Below, one piece after another: positions 29,486 through 39,430 of a DNA stretch of 64,000 bases. Origin of the DNA: CAWAMR01 sp963783095. GTDB taxonomy: Bacteria > Planctomycetota > Planctomycetia > Gemmatales > Gemmataceae. Positions within the stretch are counted from its first letter, which is position 1, and each line of letters starts with the position of its first letter. The stretch is from the NCBI GenBank assembly GCA_963783095.1, contig CAWAMR010000001.1, forward strand, positions 124,001 to 188,000. Direction: 5' to 3'. The translations under genes and the position numbers were made by a program. Below the pieces are notes generated by a model that had not been told where the DNA came from, ran no database searches, and saw nothing but the letters and a program-made list of their open reading frames with translations.

Positions 29486-30703
29486 ATGGTCTCTCGTTTG
29501 CAACGAAATGGAAAACGCAGTGGCTTTACGCTGGTGGAGCTTCTCGTGGTCATCGCGATTATCGCCATTCTAGTGGGGCTATTGCTGCCTGCCGTGCAAA
29601 AAGTTCGGGAAGCGGCAGCCCGCAGCAAATGTGCCAACAACATGCGTCAACTCGCTCTTGGTGCGTTGAACTATGAGTCGACGTACAAGGGTCTTCCCCG
29701 CGCCGGCGAACACATCTATCTCCTCGCGGGTGCACAACAGAAAGCTCAAGATTTCCAGTCAAACTTCATGATGCTTCTCCCCTACATTGACCAGGGACCG
29801 CTTCAGTCTGGTTACGATATGACCCATCGGTACAATGAGACTGCGCAGAACATTGCTGTTTCTTCCAGTACCCCGCCAATCTTCTACTGTCCAACCAACC
29901 CTCTTGCCGGTGACCGTGTTGGTGGTACGAAAGACCTTGAAGGTTACGGCTGCACCGACTACATGCCGATCGCTTACACGTCGATGGATAGCAACGGTAT
30001 CTACAACGGAACTGCCACCCCCAGTGGGGTGGCCACTCTGTTTCCCGGTGCGATGTGCGGTGCTGCTTATCCAGCCAATTCATACACGACGTTCGTCATC
30101 AATTCGGCAACTTTGGCTCCAACCGCTTATGCTAATACGATTACTGCAACTTCGCTTGTTGCCACAGCGAAACTCACTCAACTCGACGGCAACCGACTCT
30201 TGGGAACCGTTAACCAAATCGATCCCAACTTCGGCCTGGCCACGATGTCGATGATTATCGATGGTTCTTCAAACACTGCCATGTATTTTGAAGATCCTGG
30301 CATGAACGACAGCAACCTCAATTCAACTTCCACCCAAGCCGGCTACTGCGATCCGGTCGGTCCGCTTCAGGCCGGCCCCACGGTGAGTATCCAATGGCGC
30401 TGGGCTAATCCCGACAGTGCCAGCGGCCAGAATGGCCCTCTCTGTGGCAACAAGAACGCAACCTATTACGTGCCCGACCCCACCACTCCCTCGACTTCCT
30501 ATGGTTACAACGACTCTTGGGGCGTGCTGGACACGGGTGAAAACAGCGAAGGCTTCAGCTTTCACAACGGCGGCGTGAATACCGCTTTCGCGGACGGTCA
30601 CGTCGTATTTATTTCGACCACGATCGCTACACCGGTTATTCGTGCTTTGATCACGCGCAACCAGGCTCAGTACGAAGCACCGGTCAACCTGTCGAACGAC
30701 TAA
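29486..30703 (+). CDS. DUF1559 prepilin-like secreted protein (paralogue)
   Basis: A 405-residue protein. ATG 29486 is chosen over an upstream in-frame start because AAAGGAAG precedes it and the prepilin peptide 'SGFTLVELLVVIAIIAILVG' then lies near the N-terminus. 'LLPAVQKVREAAARSKCANN' and the C-terminal 'SFHNGGVNTAFADGHVVFIS' confirm DUF1559. The middle is rich in Thr/Ala/Asn and differs from the neighbour at 28132, so the pair shares fold but probably not partner. A strong hairpin terminator follows. Confidence 0.93.
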   Translation: MVSRLQRNGKRSGFTLVELLVVIAIIAILVGLLLPAVQKVREAAARSKCANNMRQLALGALNYESTYKGLPRAGEHIYLLAGAQQKAQDFQSNFMMLLPYIDQGPLQSGYDMTHRYNETAQNIAVSSSTPPIFYCPTNPLAGDRVGGTKDLEGYGCTDYMPIAYTSMDSNGIYNGTATPSGVATLFPGAMCGAAYPANSYTTFVINSATLAPTAYANTITATSLVATAKLTQLDGNRLLGTVNQIDPNFGLATMSMIIDGSSNTAMYFEDPGMNDSNLNSTSTQAGYCDPVGPLQAGPTVSIQWRWANPDSASGQNGPLCGNKNATYYVPDPTTPSTSYGYNDSWGVLDTGENSEGFSFHNGGVNTAFADGHVVFISTTIATPVIRALITRNQAQYEAPVNLSND

Positions 30704-30717
30704 TTTGTTTCCCGAAT

Positions 30718-30757
30718 GTCAACGCCATGACCGAATTCACTTCCAAATGGCGTTGAC
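30718..30757 (+). other. Hairpin just after the DUF1559 stop
   Basis: GTCAACGCCAT (30718-30728) pairs perfectly with ATGGCGTTGAC (30747-30757) across an 18-base loop. No T-run follows. It may protect the transcript 3' end or act together with the terminator 24 bp further on. Confidence 0.5.
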
Positions 30758-30780
30758 CGATATTCGATTCGGAATACGCG

Positions 30781-30810
30781 GCGGGCTGCTCGTTCTGAGC
30801 AGCCTGCTTT
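30781..30810 (+). terminator. Rho-independent terminator of the DUF1559 pair
   Basis: An 11-bp G/C-rich stem, GCGGGCTGCTC / GAGCAGCCTGC, with a 5-base loop and one mismatch, followed by TTTCATTT. Position and form are those of an intrinsic terminator for the genes at 28132 and 29486. Confidence 0.7.
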
Positions 30811-30840
30811 CATTTCAGGTTGGGAACAACACCGATTTTT

Positions 30841-31251
30841 GTAGCAATTTGTAGCATGGCGATCACCGCCTCGTTTGTTTGGTTATCAAATCGTAGGCCG
30901 CAATCGAAAATCGAAATTGTGTAGCAATTTGTAGCACGGCATTCGGGAGCTCATTCGTTCACATTTGCGATCATGAATGTACAAACCGATTTTTGTAGCA
31001 ATTTGTAGCATGGCGTTCACCGCCTCGTTTGTCTGGTTATCCAATCGTTTGTCCGCATTCCAAATTATGTAGCAATTTGTAGCGTCTGCGCCCAGTTTCG
31101 GGCCCTCATCTGAAAGTAACTTCGCAAGAATATCAAATCAATAATCGTTGGATTGAGGCGAAGTTTCTTGGAAGCACGGCATTCAGAAATTCATTCGTTC
31201 GCATTTGCGATCATTAATGTACAAACTGATTTTTTGTAGCAATTTGTAGCA
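30841..31251. repeat. Five-copy dispersed repeat GTAGCAATTTGTAGCA
   Basis: Copies begin at 30841, 30921, 30995, 31069 and 31236 (starts 80, 74, 74 and 167 bp apart); the fourth ends in G instead of A. Each copy is itself a doubled GTAGCA. The DNA between copies also repeats: GTTCACCGCCTCGTTTGT-like after copies 1 and 3, and CATTTGCGATCAT-AATGTACAAAC before copies 3 and 5. It is therefore a decayed tandem array of about 75-155-bp units, not a CRISPR. Confidence 0.85.
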
Positions 31252-31337
31252 TGGTGTTCAGGAATTCATTCATTCGCATTTGCGATTGTCGATATATGCT
31301 GCACTCGGTAGAAAGTGTGGTTTCGCTATGGCAAACG

Positions 31338-31481
31338 CCGGCTTCGCCTTCGGCATCGGCAGGATCCTCGCTAACGCGTCGGGTTGGTGTATAGTCTGCC
31401 GTTTTTTTTCTGACAAAGCGCGAGATTGACACTAACCCGAAGCGTTAGCGAGGATCCTGCCGATGCCGAAGGCGAGGCCGG
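31338..31481. repeat. 53-bp inverted repeat coding TRSVSEDPADAEGEA-like peptide on both strands
   Basis: Arms 31338-31390 and 31429-31481 are near-perfect inverted copies around a 38-base spacer. Read outward from the spacer, each arm translates as LTRSVSEDPADAEGEA or TRRVSEDPADAEGEA. This is a repeat found many times in Gemmataceae genomes and often mis-annotated as small proteins. No real gene is supported here. A decayed single arm lies at 8860-8920. Confidence 0.8.
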
Positions 31482-31636
31482 TCTTCGCAAAATGCGAGAA
31501 TGTCTCATCTCGACCATGTCGAGTATCGGCCGGAGATCACACAACCAGATCATCACCTATTATAGTGTACACAATTTCATTTTTCAATCGACTTTGGGCC
31601 AGGAAACTGGAGGGCTGGCAAGAGGCCCTTTTTTGT

Positions 31637-32269
31637 TCACTCGGCATTCATTCCAATGGAATGCTGAGCAGCGTCCTTGACTGCCGGATCCCCGTCATTC
31701 AGCGCAGCGTATGTCAGAGCAGGTCGAACGACATCTTTTGGTATCCGCGGTGCCGACAGAGCATATACGCTCAAAAGACGAGTCCGGTCATCGCCGTTCT
31801 TCAACCAGTCTAAAAGCTCAGCCACCAGTCCGGGATCGCTGTAACCTATCATCCCAATCGCCTGCGCACAGTAGGATTGAACCCTCGGCAACGGGTCCGA
31901 ATTCATGCGGGCTTTGAGAAGAGGCAGCGTTTCATTGGCAGCGGGGCCGATTCGTCCGAGAGTCCAGATGCATAACATGCGGATCTGCGTTGACTTATCA
32001 TCCAGGCCTCGAACCAGGGCGGGAACGGATTGCGTACCGCGCGCCGCCAAGGCGTTGCCGGCGTCACCTCGCACAAATTGATCGTCGTCCCCAAGAAATT
32101 GAACCAGCGTATCCAAGTCCCCCCTCCGGTCGGCGTAATGCAGATATTGCCGGCGCAACGAAGGAACGTATTGGAAAATTTCCCAGGCAACCAGCAGAAC
32201 TCCCAGCAGGATCACGAGGGTGAACAAGAGATGTTTTCGTCGAAATTTGATCTTCATGGTCTGGTCCAT
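31637..32269 (-). CDS. Membrane-anchored HEAT-repeat protein
   Basis: A 210-residue protein from ATG 32269, one base after the stop of the preceding TPR membrane gene, so translation is probably coupled; ATG 32257 is an alternative. It has an N-terminal basic stretch and a membrane anchor ('LLFTLVILLGVLLVAWEIF'). About four HEAT/PBS-lyase-like repeats follow ('FVRGDAGNALAARGTQSVPA', 'QIRMLCIWTLGRIGPAANET', 'VQSYCAQAIGMIGYSDPGLV'). HEAT repeats mediate protein binding; with the anchor it probably works at the inner membrane with the TPR neighbour. No catalytic motif. Confidence 0.82.
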   Translation of the reverse strand: MDQTMKIKFRRKHLLFTLVILLGVLLVAWEIFQYVPSLRRQYLHYADRRGDLDTLVQFLGDDDQFVRGDAGNALAARGTQSVPALVRGLDDKSTQIRMLCIWTLGRIGPAANETLPLLKARMNSDPLPRVQSYCAQAIGMIGYSDPGLVAELLDWLKNGDDRTRLLSVYALSAPRIPKDVVRPALTYAALNDGDPAVKDAAQHSIGMNAE

Positions 32270-32270
32270 G

Positions 32271-34616
32271 CTACTTTGGGGTCGGCGACTTCCGGATGGG
32301 CTGGCTCGCTTCATAAGAATGGAGATGTTCTTGGACGGCGGCAATCAGATCTTTCCGGTTCGCCGACCGTGCCAACTCCAGCGCTTTGCGGGCAGTGCTG
32401 ATTGCCTCATTCATTTGCCCGACTTCGGCATGAGCGGCAGCAAGGACATCCAGAATCTCGGGTTCGGGTTGGGGTGAACCCTGGTAGGCTTGCAAAGCCA
32501 ATTCCAATGCGAGTGGCCCGCTGCGCCGATTCGCGTCCGGATGCGTGGCCAAGAGCCAGGCCTGGTCGATCCAGGTCTGTTTCCATTTCGGGTCGAAGCG
32601 CGTCACTTCGTCGTAATTCTTTTTCGCCTGTGCCGTCATCCCTGCTTCATGCAGCAGAAACGCGAGGTAAAGGTAATTCCGAAGAACGCGCGGCTCGATA
32701 CGAACCGCCTGTTGAGCGGCCCCGATCATTGCAGTAATGTTTTGCGCTGAACGCTTCTGCCGGTACAGGGCCACACTCAGGTTGTGATATGCTAGACCGT
32801 CCTTGGGGTTCAGTTCAATCGCTTCCTCATAGACCTCGACGGCCTGGTCGTAGCGACCTTGCCGGAGATAGGTGTCGCCAAGGCCCACCAGGAGTTTGGG
32901 GGAACGCGGGCCCAGGCGCAGAGCGCCAAGAAAATGAGCCTGGGCCTCGAGAATCCTGCGCTCATTCAAAAAATGCCAGGCTACATTGACGTGCGGTCGA
33001 GGATCTCTGGGATCCAACTCGATGGCTTGCAAGTAATGGGGAATCGCTTCGGCGACCTGGTTCCGCCGGCTGTACATGACGGCGAGGTTGTATTGAGCGA
33101 TCGAGCTTTTCGGATTGGCTTGCACCGCAGCGGCGAAGTCTTGAAAGGCCTTATCGACTTCCCCCAGTTTCAACAGCGCAAAACCCCGATTGACCAGTGT
33201 CGGTTCATGAGATGAATCCACTTGCAAGCCCTTGCTGAAATTCTCAATTGCTCCCGGCAAGTCATTTTGTTCCGTCAGCGCGTAGCCCAGATTGTAGTAT
33301 GCTTGAACATTGGGAGGTGTCACCTCAACGGAGTGGGTCCAGAGAGTTATGTTGCTTCGCCAATAGCCTACTTGCTGCCAGGTGCAAATCAATAAGGCAA
33401 AAAGCGCGATGCTTACTCCGGAAACAATTGCTGGTGCGGGCAAATGATAGCGGACGACAAGATACGCGCCGGCCCACACCACCATCATGAAGATGCCGAT
33501 GAGCGGGACGTAGGTATAGCGATCCGCCATCGACTGATCGCCGACCTGGACCAGCCCAATGACCGGGACCAGCGTTCCCAGATACCACAGCCAGCCCACC
33601 GCGAGGTAGGGAGCTCTCCGGCCCAAGAGCAACACGCAGGCAGAGATTCCCGCAAGGATCACTGGCGCAATTCCTACATTCCAGTCCGACCAGGTTGGAT
33701 GAGTCATGGGGTAGAAGATCGCCAGGTTTTGCGGCCAAAATGTTTTGCCGAGGTAGCCGGCATAGACTTCCAAAGCGTTGGCGATACGCTCGGATACAGG
33801 CACGATCTCCAGCGCACGTATGGCACCTCCCTTAGTCTGCGCGGCAGTTGTCACCACACAGGAAGCCGCGACCAGAACCAATAAGGGAATTTTCTCCGCC
33901 ACCAGTCGATACCATGAAACTTTCGGCAGGATGCTCTCCTGGAACCTGGCGTCGATCGGCACCTGCGCTTGAGGACTCCCAGCGCTCGAATGGATGCGGC
34001 GCAGCGGCCAGTAGTCCAATAGCACCAGCACGCAGGGAAGAGTCACCAGCATCGGTTTCGCCAGCAGACCCAGCGCCAGAAACAAGACCACCGCCAGGTA
34101 GCGCAAAATGCCCGGCTGCTCCACGTATCGAAGATAGGCCCAGAGAGTGAGCATCCAGAAAAGGGTACTCAAAACGTCCTTGCGCTCCGCTACCCAGACG
34201 ACGGACTCGACGTGAAGCGGATGCCAGCCGAACAGCGCTGCGACCAGGGCACTCGGCCAGAGTTGCTTCGTCGCCCGTCGCAATACGACGAAAAGGAGTG
34301 CGGTATTCAGGGCGTGCAGAAACACGTTGGTGAGATGAAAACCAGCCGGCTTCAGGCCGTACAAATCGTAGTCCAGTTGCAGCGAAAGCCAGGTCAAGGG
34401 GTGCCAGTTGGCGGCATAATACGTGGTAAACGCCCAGGTTATACTTTCGGACGTGAGACCGGAGTGAACACGCGGATTGGCGACAACATAAGTCTTGTCG
34501 TCAAAGTTGAGGAAGCCGAAATTGCCCGCTCGCGCGAACAAGGCAAAGGTTCCCAAGAACAAACCCAAAGTCACGAGAATGTCGGTGCGCCTGACGGAAG
34601 AATTCGGGGGCTGCAT
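32271..34616 (-). CDS. Multi-TM glycosyltransferase-like protein with C-terminal TPRs (TMTC-like)
   Basis: A 781-residue protein from ATG 34616. The first ~400 residues hold about ten membrane helices. 'FGFLNFDDKTYVVANPRV' carries an Asp-Asp near the first loop, as in PMT/TMTC-type GT-C mannosyltransferases, followed by 'WHPLTWLSLQLDYDLYG', 'GWHPLHVESVVWVAERKDVL' and 'DYWPLRR'. The second half is TPR ('PRDPRPHVNVAWHFLNERRI'). This architecture matches the large planctomycete family related to TMTC O-mannosyltransferases; activity is inferred. A HEAT protein gene follows one base downstream. Its 5' leader carries the 78-bp hairpin repeats. Confidence 0.82.
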   Translation of the reverse strand: MQPPNSSVRRTDILVTLGLFLGTFALFARAGNFGFLNFDDKTYVVANPRVHSGLTSESITWAFTTYYAANWHPLTWLSLQLDYDLYGLKPAGFHLTNVFLHALNTALLFVVLRRATKQLWPSALVAALFGWHPLHVESVVWVAERKDVLSTLFWMLTLWAYLRYVEQPGILRYLAVVLFLALGLLAKPMLVTLPCVLVLLDYWPLRRIHSSAGSPQAQVPIDARFQESILPKVSWYRLVAEKIPLLVLVAASCVVTTAAQTKGGAIRALEIVPVSERIANALEVYAGYLGKTFWPQNLAIFYPMTHPTWSDWNVGIAPVILAGISACVLLLGRRAPYLAVGWLWYLGTLVPVIGLVQVGDQSMADRYTYVPLIGIFMMVVWAGAYLVVRYHLPAPAIVSGVSIALFALLICTWQQVGYWRSNITLWTHSVEVTPPNVQAYYNLGYALTEQNDLPGAIENFSKGLQVDSSHEPTLVNRGFALLKLGEVDKAFQDFAAAVQANPKSSIAQYNLAVMYSRRNQVAEAIPHYLQAIELDPRDPRPHVNVAWHFLNERRILEAQAHFLGALRLGPRSPKLLVGLGDTYLRQGRYDQAVEVYEEAIELNPKDGLAYHNLSVALYRQKRSAQNITAMIGAAQQAVRIEPRVLRNYLYLAFLLHEAGMTAQAKKNYDEVTRFDPKWKQTWIDQAWLLATHPDANRRSGPLALELALQAYQGSPQPEPEILDVLAAAHAEVGQMNEAISTARKALELARSANRKDLIAAVQEHLHSYEASQPIRKSPTPK

Positions 34617-34628
34617 GTCGTTGACTTT

Positions 34629-34784
34629 CGGTTGCGGCGAGCGGCAGAAAGACATTTCCGCTTACTGCGTGCGCGGCTCTTTCCAAAGAACCGCGCACGC
34701 AGTAAGCGGTTGCGGCGAGCGGCAGAAAGACATTTTCGCTTACTGCGTGCGCGGCTCTTTCCAAAGAGCCGCGCACGCAGTAAG
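34629..34784. repeat. Tandem 78-bp repeat, each unit a 23-bp-stem hairpin
   Basis: Unit 1 is 34629-34706, unit 2 is 34707-34784, with a 9-bp partial third unit. They differ at two bases. In each unit GCTTACTGCGTGCGCGGCTC... pairs with its reverse complement over 23 bp (unit 1: 34660-34682 with 34685-34707) with almost no loop. The array begins 13 bp upstream of the TMTC-like start codon, in its leader. It is non-coding, though open frames cross it on both strands. Confidence 0.9.
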
Positions 34785-35052
34785 CGGTTGCGGGCAAATC
34801 TGTTTCTGCCTCTCTCCCAAGAATCGGAAACGGTACGAATTGACTTACATTGTAAGAGGTTTGCAGTGTAGATCGGCTGAAATATCCGAGTTCAACCTTC
34901 ACGTCTGCTTCGCGAAAACTTCACATTTGCGGGTGGCAACTCGCGACCTGCGAGATAAAATCAGCCCAACACCGCAATTGGCTCACCTCATCCCCACTTT
35001 TCGAGGTCAATCATCAATCAACACCATCGCCGAACAATAGGAGATCCGCAGG
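34785..35052. other. Intergenic region between divergent genes
   Basis: No gene. It must carry the promoters of the TMTC-like gene (minus) and the zinc-ribbon gene (plus). AGGAG at 35040-35044 precedes the latter. Confidence 0.5.
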
Positions 35053-35589
35053 ATGAAGTCTCGAAAACTCTCCAAGAACAAGAGAATCATTCTCGTTTTG
35101 ATACCCAGTGCGATCGTGATCATGATAACAGGATACCTGATGTATCCCGAAAGCCCCAAAGATGCTTCAGACACTGCCCGATTTGCTTATTGTCGGAAGT
35201 GCGACAAGGAATTTGGCCATGTTCCCGGCAAGGATCTCACACCCTGCCCTCTCTGCGGCCGGGAAATGGTTGGGCTTACGGAGTCGATCAAGAAGACCGG
35301 CAAACCCAGGAACCCCTATTTGCCGGTTTTGATGGCATGGTGTTCCGAAGCAATCCTCATTATGGGCATTTTCTACTATGTCACAAAACCTTCCTCGTCC
35401 CCCGTTGAAGAGCAGGAAGATTTCCTGACCATGCGTTGTCCAAACTGTCAGCGGAAGCTCAAGTATCGGGAGTCGCAGCAGGGAAACCTGGGTCAATGTC
35501 CTCTATGCAAAAAGCCGTTGATGTTCCCTCGGCTAACCGTTGCGGAGCCGGGCCAACAGTATTCGGAATCAAGGGCTGCGCAAGGGTGA
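35053..35589 (+). CDS. Zinc-ribbon membrane protein of unknown function
   Basis: A 178-residue protein; ATG 35053 with AGGAG 9 bp upstream. It has two membrane segments ('IILVLIPSAIVIMITGYLMY' and 'AWCSEAILIMGIFYYV'). Between them is a CxxC pair set ('YCRKCDKEFGH', 'CPLCGREMVG'), and after the second comes another zinc ribbon ('MRCPNCQRKLKYRE', 'GQCPLCKKPLMFP'). Each ribbon has four Cys and so probably binds one zinc. The zinc ribbon/TM design recalls the broken gene at 19871-20804, but the sequences are not alike. It converges on the cytochrome c giant. Confidence 0.72.
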   Translation: MKSRKLSKNKRIILVLIPSAIVIMITGYLMYPESPKDASDTARFAYCRKCDKEFGHVPGKDLTPCPLCGREMVGLTESIKKTGKPRNPYLPVLMAWCSEAILIMGIFYYVTKPSSSPVEEQEDFLTMRCPNCQRKLKYRESQQGNLGQCPLCKKPLMFPRLTVAEPGQQYSESRAAQG

Positions 35590-35604
35590 ATTCGATTGTC
35601 AAGT

Positions 35605-38600
35605 TCACGGCTTTGGCTTGGGCAGCTTCTTGGGCTCCTCGCGTCGAGCTTCCAAGTAAGCCACCACATCGGCGAAGTCCTGCAAGGTCATCCCGTCGTT
35701 CAAGCCGTTGGGCATCGTCGATATCGGTGAAAACTTCCGATCCTCAATGTCCTTTTTCGCCACAGCGATCAGCTTGCCTTCGATATCGGCAAGGTTAATC
35801 GTGTCGCCGGTTTCGCCCTTGAAGACGCCAATCAGATTCTTGCCGTCCAGCGTCGTGATCTTGATCGTTTCATAACCGTTTGCGATCGTCTTGGAAGGCT
35901 CCAGGATCGAGGTCATCAACTCTTCCTTGGCGTATTTCAGCGCGATTCCTTCGAGCGATGGGCCGACGTTGCCGCCCTGTCCGCCGACCGCATGACACTT
36001 GATGCAGGCCAGTCCTTTCAGGTCGGCAAAGAGCGTTCGGCCCCTTGTGGCATCGCCCTTGTTTTTGCGTGCGAAGTCGCGGAAAGCTCCAAGATCGAGT
36101 TTCTCGGGCACGCCTTGCAGGAAAGCATGTTTGCCACCCTCAGCAGTGTAAGCCACCAAGAACGACCAAGGCCCCGAAGCGTTGCCGCACTGGATGAGTA
36201 ACTTGTTCTTGCCCTTTTCCAGCTTCACGTTCGCCTTGTCCGAATCGTGGGACCAGCCTCGATTGCCGTTGAACTCGAAGACTTTCTTGTCGTTGACCCA
36301 GACCTTCATGGTGTCGTCGCTGCCGATCAATAGTGTGGCATCGCGCGCAACGGATGATTCAATCTCGGCGTAACCGTAGACCAGAACATTTTCATTCGGC
36401 GAGAATTTGCCGTCCAGGTCGATCATCCCGTGCAGTTTGTCGGGCGATTTCTGATCCTTTTGCCAGCGTACCTCCTTGTCCGCGCCTGGATAGACGGCCT
36501 CGAAATTCAGTTCCTTTTCCGGTGGATGAGATTTACCATTGCTTCGGAACGGACCAATCAAATGCCAGCTTACGATAGGCTGGAAGGCGCTGTAGATCGA
36601 GCGCAACTCCGGCAGTGCCCCGGCCGGCAACTCCTTGCGCTGATGCAGTTCTTCGAGAACTTTGGTTGCGGGTTCTCGAATGGTCAGGAATGCTTGCCGG
36701 CAAGCGGTTCGCAACTCCGGACTCTTGGACGAAAGACCCGTCATGTAAGCGTGGATTGCTTTGACATCGGGAGTTTTTGTAAGTGCAAGAATCGCATTGA
36801 ACTGAGTCGGCTCTCGACCTGCCATGATGATAAGGAAAGGAATCCCCTCCTTGAGTTGCATGCCACCGATTGCTTGAACCGCGGTATTTTGGACCGTAGA
36901 GTCTGGATCTCCTAACAAGGCTACCATTCGTTCCAGATGTCGGACATCGCCGAACTTGCCGAGGGCGATGACAGCGGCTTTTCGCATCAATGGCGATTCA
37001 TGCGTTAAGCCTTTGATGATGGCAGGGATGTATTCCTTCACTTTGAGATTGCCGAGCGCTTCGACCGCTCGTGCCTGAACCACTTCGTTGTCGCATTTGA
37101 CTGCCGACAAAACCAGGGCTTCCGTGGCATCGGGTTGTTTGAGTGCTTCGAGCGCTTTGACGATTTCCAGACGAGCTGATTCAGGATTCTCCGCTTTCCG
37201 CAATTCGATACTCAGTGTCGGAATCGCTTTCGGAAGGTTCAGCGCGGCAATGGCTCGAATGAGGTCGAAGCGAGTATCCGCATTCTTTTCAGCGTCGAGT
37301 TGCTTGATGAGCGGATCGAGCGTTTGAGGCTCTTTTAGCTCGATCAACCCAGCGATGGCGGTCTTACGAACCTCGGCCGCTTCATCACCAATCGCTTTGA
37401 CCAGGGCGTCGCGGATGGTGGGAGTGTCTTTCCAAGCCACAGTGCGCGCCGGCGGCTTCTGGGCAGCTGGTTGGGTGCCCCACCAGCCTCCTGCATACGA
37501 AGGACGGCTCTTCGCATTTCGCGAAAGAGTCATGATGGCCAGGTTGCGTATGTCCGGATCGAAATCCATAGCAAGTCGCTGAAGGAGGATCGTAGCATCA
37601 GATTCATATTGTTCTGTCAAGGCGTAACAAAGTCGAACTTTGCCAAGCTTGTTAACGGGGATGGTCTTTTTAATTGATGATGCGGCAACAAGGACTTCCC
37701 AGTTTCCGCTTCGTTGCAAGCGTTGTACTATAGCCTGCTCGATCTGAAGCCCGGAAACGCGACTTTTCAGTTCGAGCAACTGTGTGATTGTTTCCAGAGC
37801 AAAAGGGTCGGAGAGTGCCCATATCGCTTGGATTTGCACCGCCGGGTCGAAGGTTTTCAGGAGCCGACACAACAGTGCGTCCCGCCGTAACCGAAGATCG
37901 TCAAGTTCTTTAAGCCGAGCACGGGAATCGAGGTCGCCGCTGGGATGCCAAGTCGCGAGAACCCGTGCGCATTCAAACTCAATAGTATCGTTCATGAAAC
38001 TGGTATTCTTGTTGCGAATGATCTGGTCGACCGCGCTCAAAGCGCGATCGGGAGACAGTTGGCTGAAAATCCACAATCGATGAAACATCAGGTGATGAAA
38101 CGTCGACCGATACTGATCTGTTCCCGCATTCGAGAGTTGAACGACGATTTCTTTACCGCGTCTCAGCAATTCGTATTGCGCCCGCATCCGCTCGCTACGT
38201 GCTGGGTGATCTAGCGCCTTGATTAAATCCTCCACCGAATCCGTACTCTTCCCGCGCGGTGCCGGCTTCACGTCATCCTTGGTATAAGTCACCTTCCATA
38301 ATCGGCCGGCCTTTACCTTGGCCAGCCAGCCGCTATAGGCCCAGTCGGTTACATAGAAACCTCGGCCATCGGCAGTGGGCCGTAGGGAGAAGGGTCGAAA
38401 ATCCTTGACGTTTGCCGGGTCCATGAAGGTGATCTCATCGACGTACTTGAACCCGCCGCCGTTCGGCTCAACCTTCACTGCGAAAACCCTTTGCTTGCCC
38501 CATTCGCAATGGAAAATCCGACCACGATATGTCGCCGGCAAGCCATCATCGAGATAAACGCAACCGCCACAGGGCGAGCCGCCGCCGAAATCGTGAATGG

Positions 38601-39430
38601 CGGGAAGCATCTCTTTGGGGCGATGCTTGTACGCCCACGGATAACCCATAAACCCACCATGCGGCAGATACATGAAGCCGGGTATTCCAGCCCAGGCCGT
38701 CATCGGTGTTGTCGCGGACGAAAATGCGGTCATGCTCATCCATCGGCACGTCGAGATGATTGCGCGTGCCGCTGGCGAAAACTTCCAGGCCACTCCCATC
38801 CGGCCGAAAGCGAATGACTCCGCCACCTTCGAGGGAAATGTGATTGCCTTCCTTGCTGTGTCGCCAACGGCCTTCGGCGACGTGGACGGAGCCTTGATCC
38901 TTCTCCTTGCGCGTCATCTTGGGAATGCCCTTGTCGCCGATGCTGACGTAGAGCCAGCCGTCCATGCCCATGTGAATGCCGCTGGGAACGTGATCGTTGA
39001 AACTCGGCACACCGGCAACCTTGGGGCCGAGATCGGTGAATAGGTCTTCGCGGAAGGTTGCGGAGCCTTCTTTATCCAGAAAGATTTTCGTCACATGAGG
39101 AGGATGCACGACAAAGAGAGTATCTCGCACGATTTCCAGGCCCATGACCGCCCACATCTTGTCGGCGATAAGTACCTTTTTTTTGGGATCGCCACCTTTG
39201 AGCATCCAGATTTTGTCGATGTTCTGGGTGGGTGGCCCGCTCATATCCATCGGGTCTTCGGCGTAATAGACATCGCCATTCGGCGCTACGGCGAGAGCGG
39301 TCGGCGCTTCGATGTCGGGCGCTTGCAGCACCAACTCCACCTTGAAGCCGGGAGGGACTTTCGGAATCGGAGGATCTTGCGCGAAACAAGGTGCGGAGAT
39401 GGCCATGAAGGCAATGAGACAAAATCGCAT
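35605..39430 (-). pseudogene. PVC-type beta-propeller/HEAT/cytochrome c giant protein, one frameshift
   Basis: ATG 39430 opens a signal peptide ('RFCLIAFMAISAPCFA') and a propeller domain ('GDVYYAEDPMDMSGPP', 'ASGTRNHLDVPMDEHDRIFV', 'RDNTDDGLGWN'). The frame changes at about 38690, after which 'GFMYLPHGGFMGYPWAYKHR' continues the same propeller. Then come many HEAT repeats (about residues 480-870), a lectin-like stretch ('VSWHLIGPFRSNG'), and a terminal cytochrome c with CIKCHAVGG and a Met in 'STMPNGLNDGM'. About 1,274 residues if repaired. It is paralogous in layout to 12681-15818. The single shift in an otherwise perfect gene may be a sequence error, in which case this is a working periplasmic redox protein. 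Confidence 0.8.

Noticed and set aside
30841..31251. Possible CRISPR array (five 16-bp repeats)
   Set aside because: Spacing is irregular (74-167 bp), spacers share blocks with one another, the repeat is short, and no cas gene is nearby.
31214..31432. Small protein containing TRRVSEDPADAEGEAG
   Set aside because: It is one arm of the dispersed inverted repeat plus flanking DNA; no start site signal, and the same peptide appears on the other arm.
34501..34902. Open frames with repeated LLRARLFPK-type or CVRGSLERAAHA-type peptides
   Set aside because: They are translations of the 78-bp hairpin repeat in the leader of the TMTC-like gene; both strands are open because of the palindromes.
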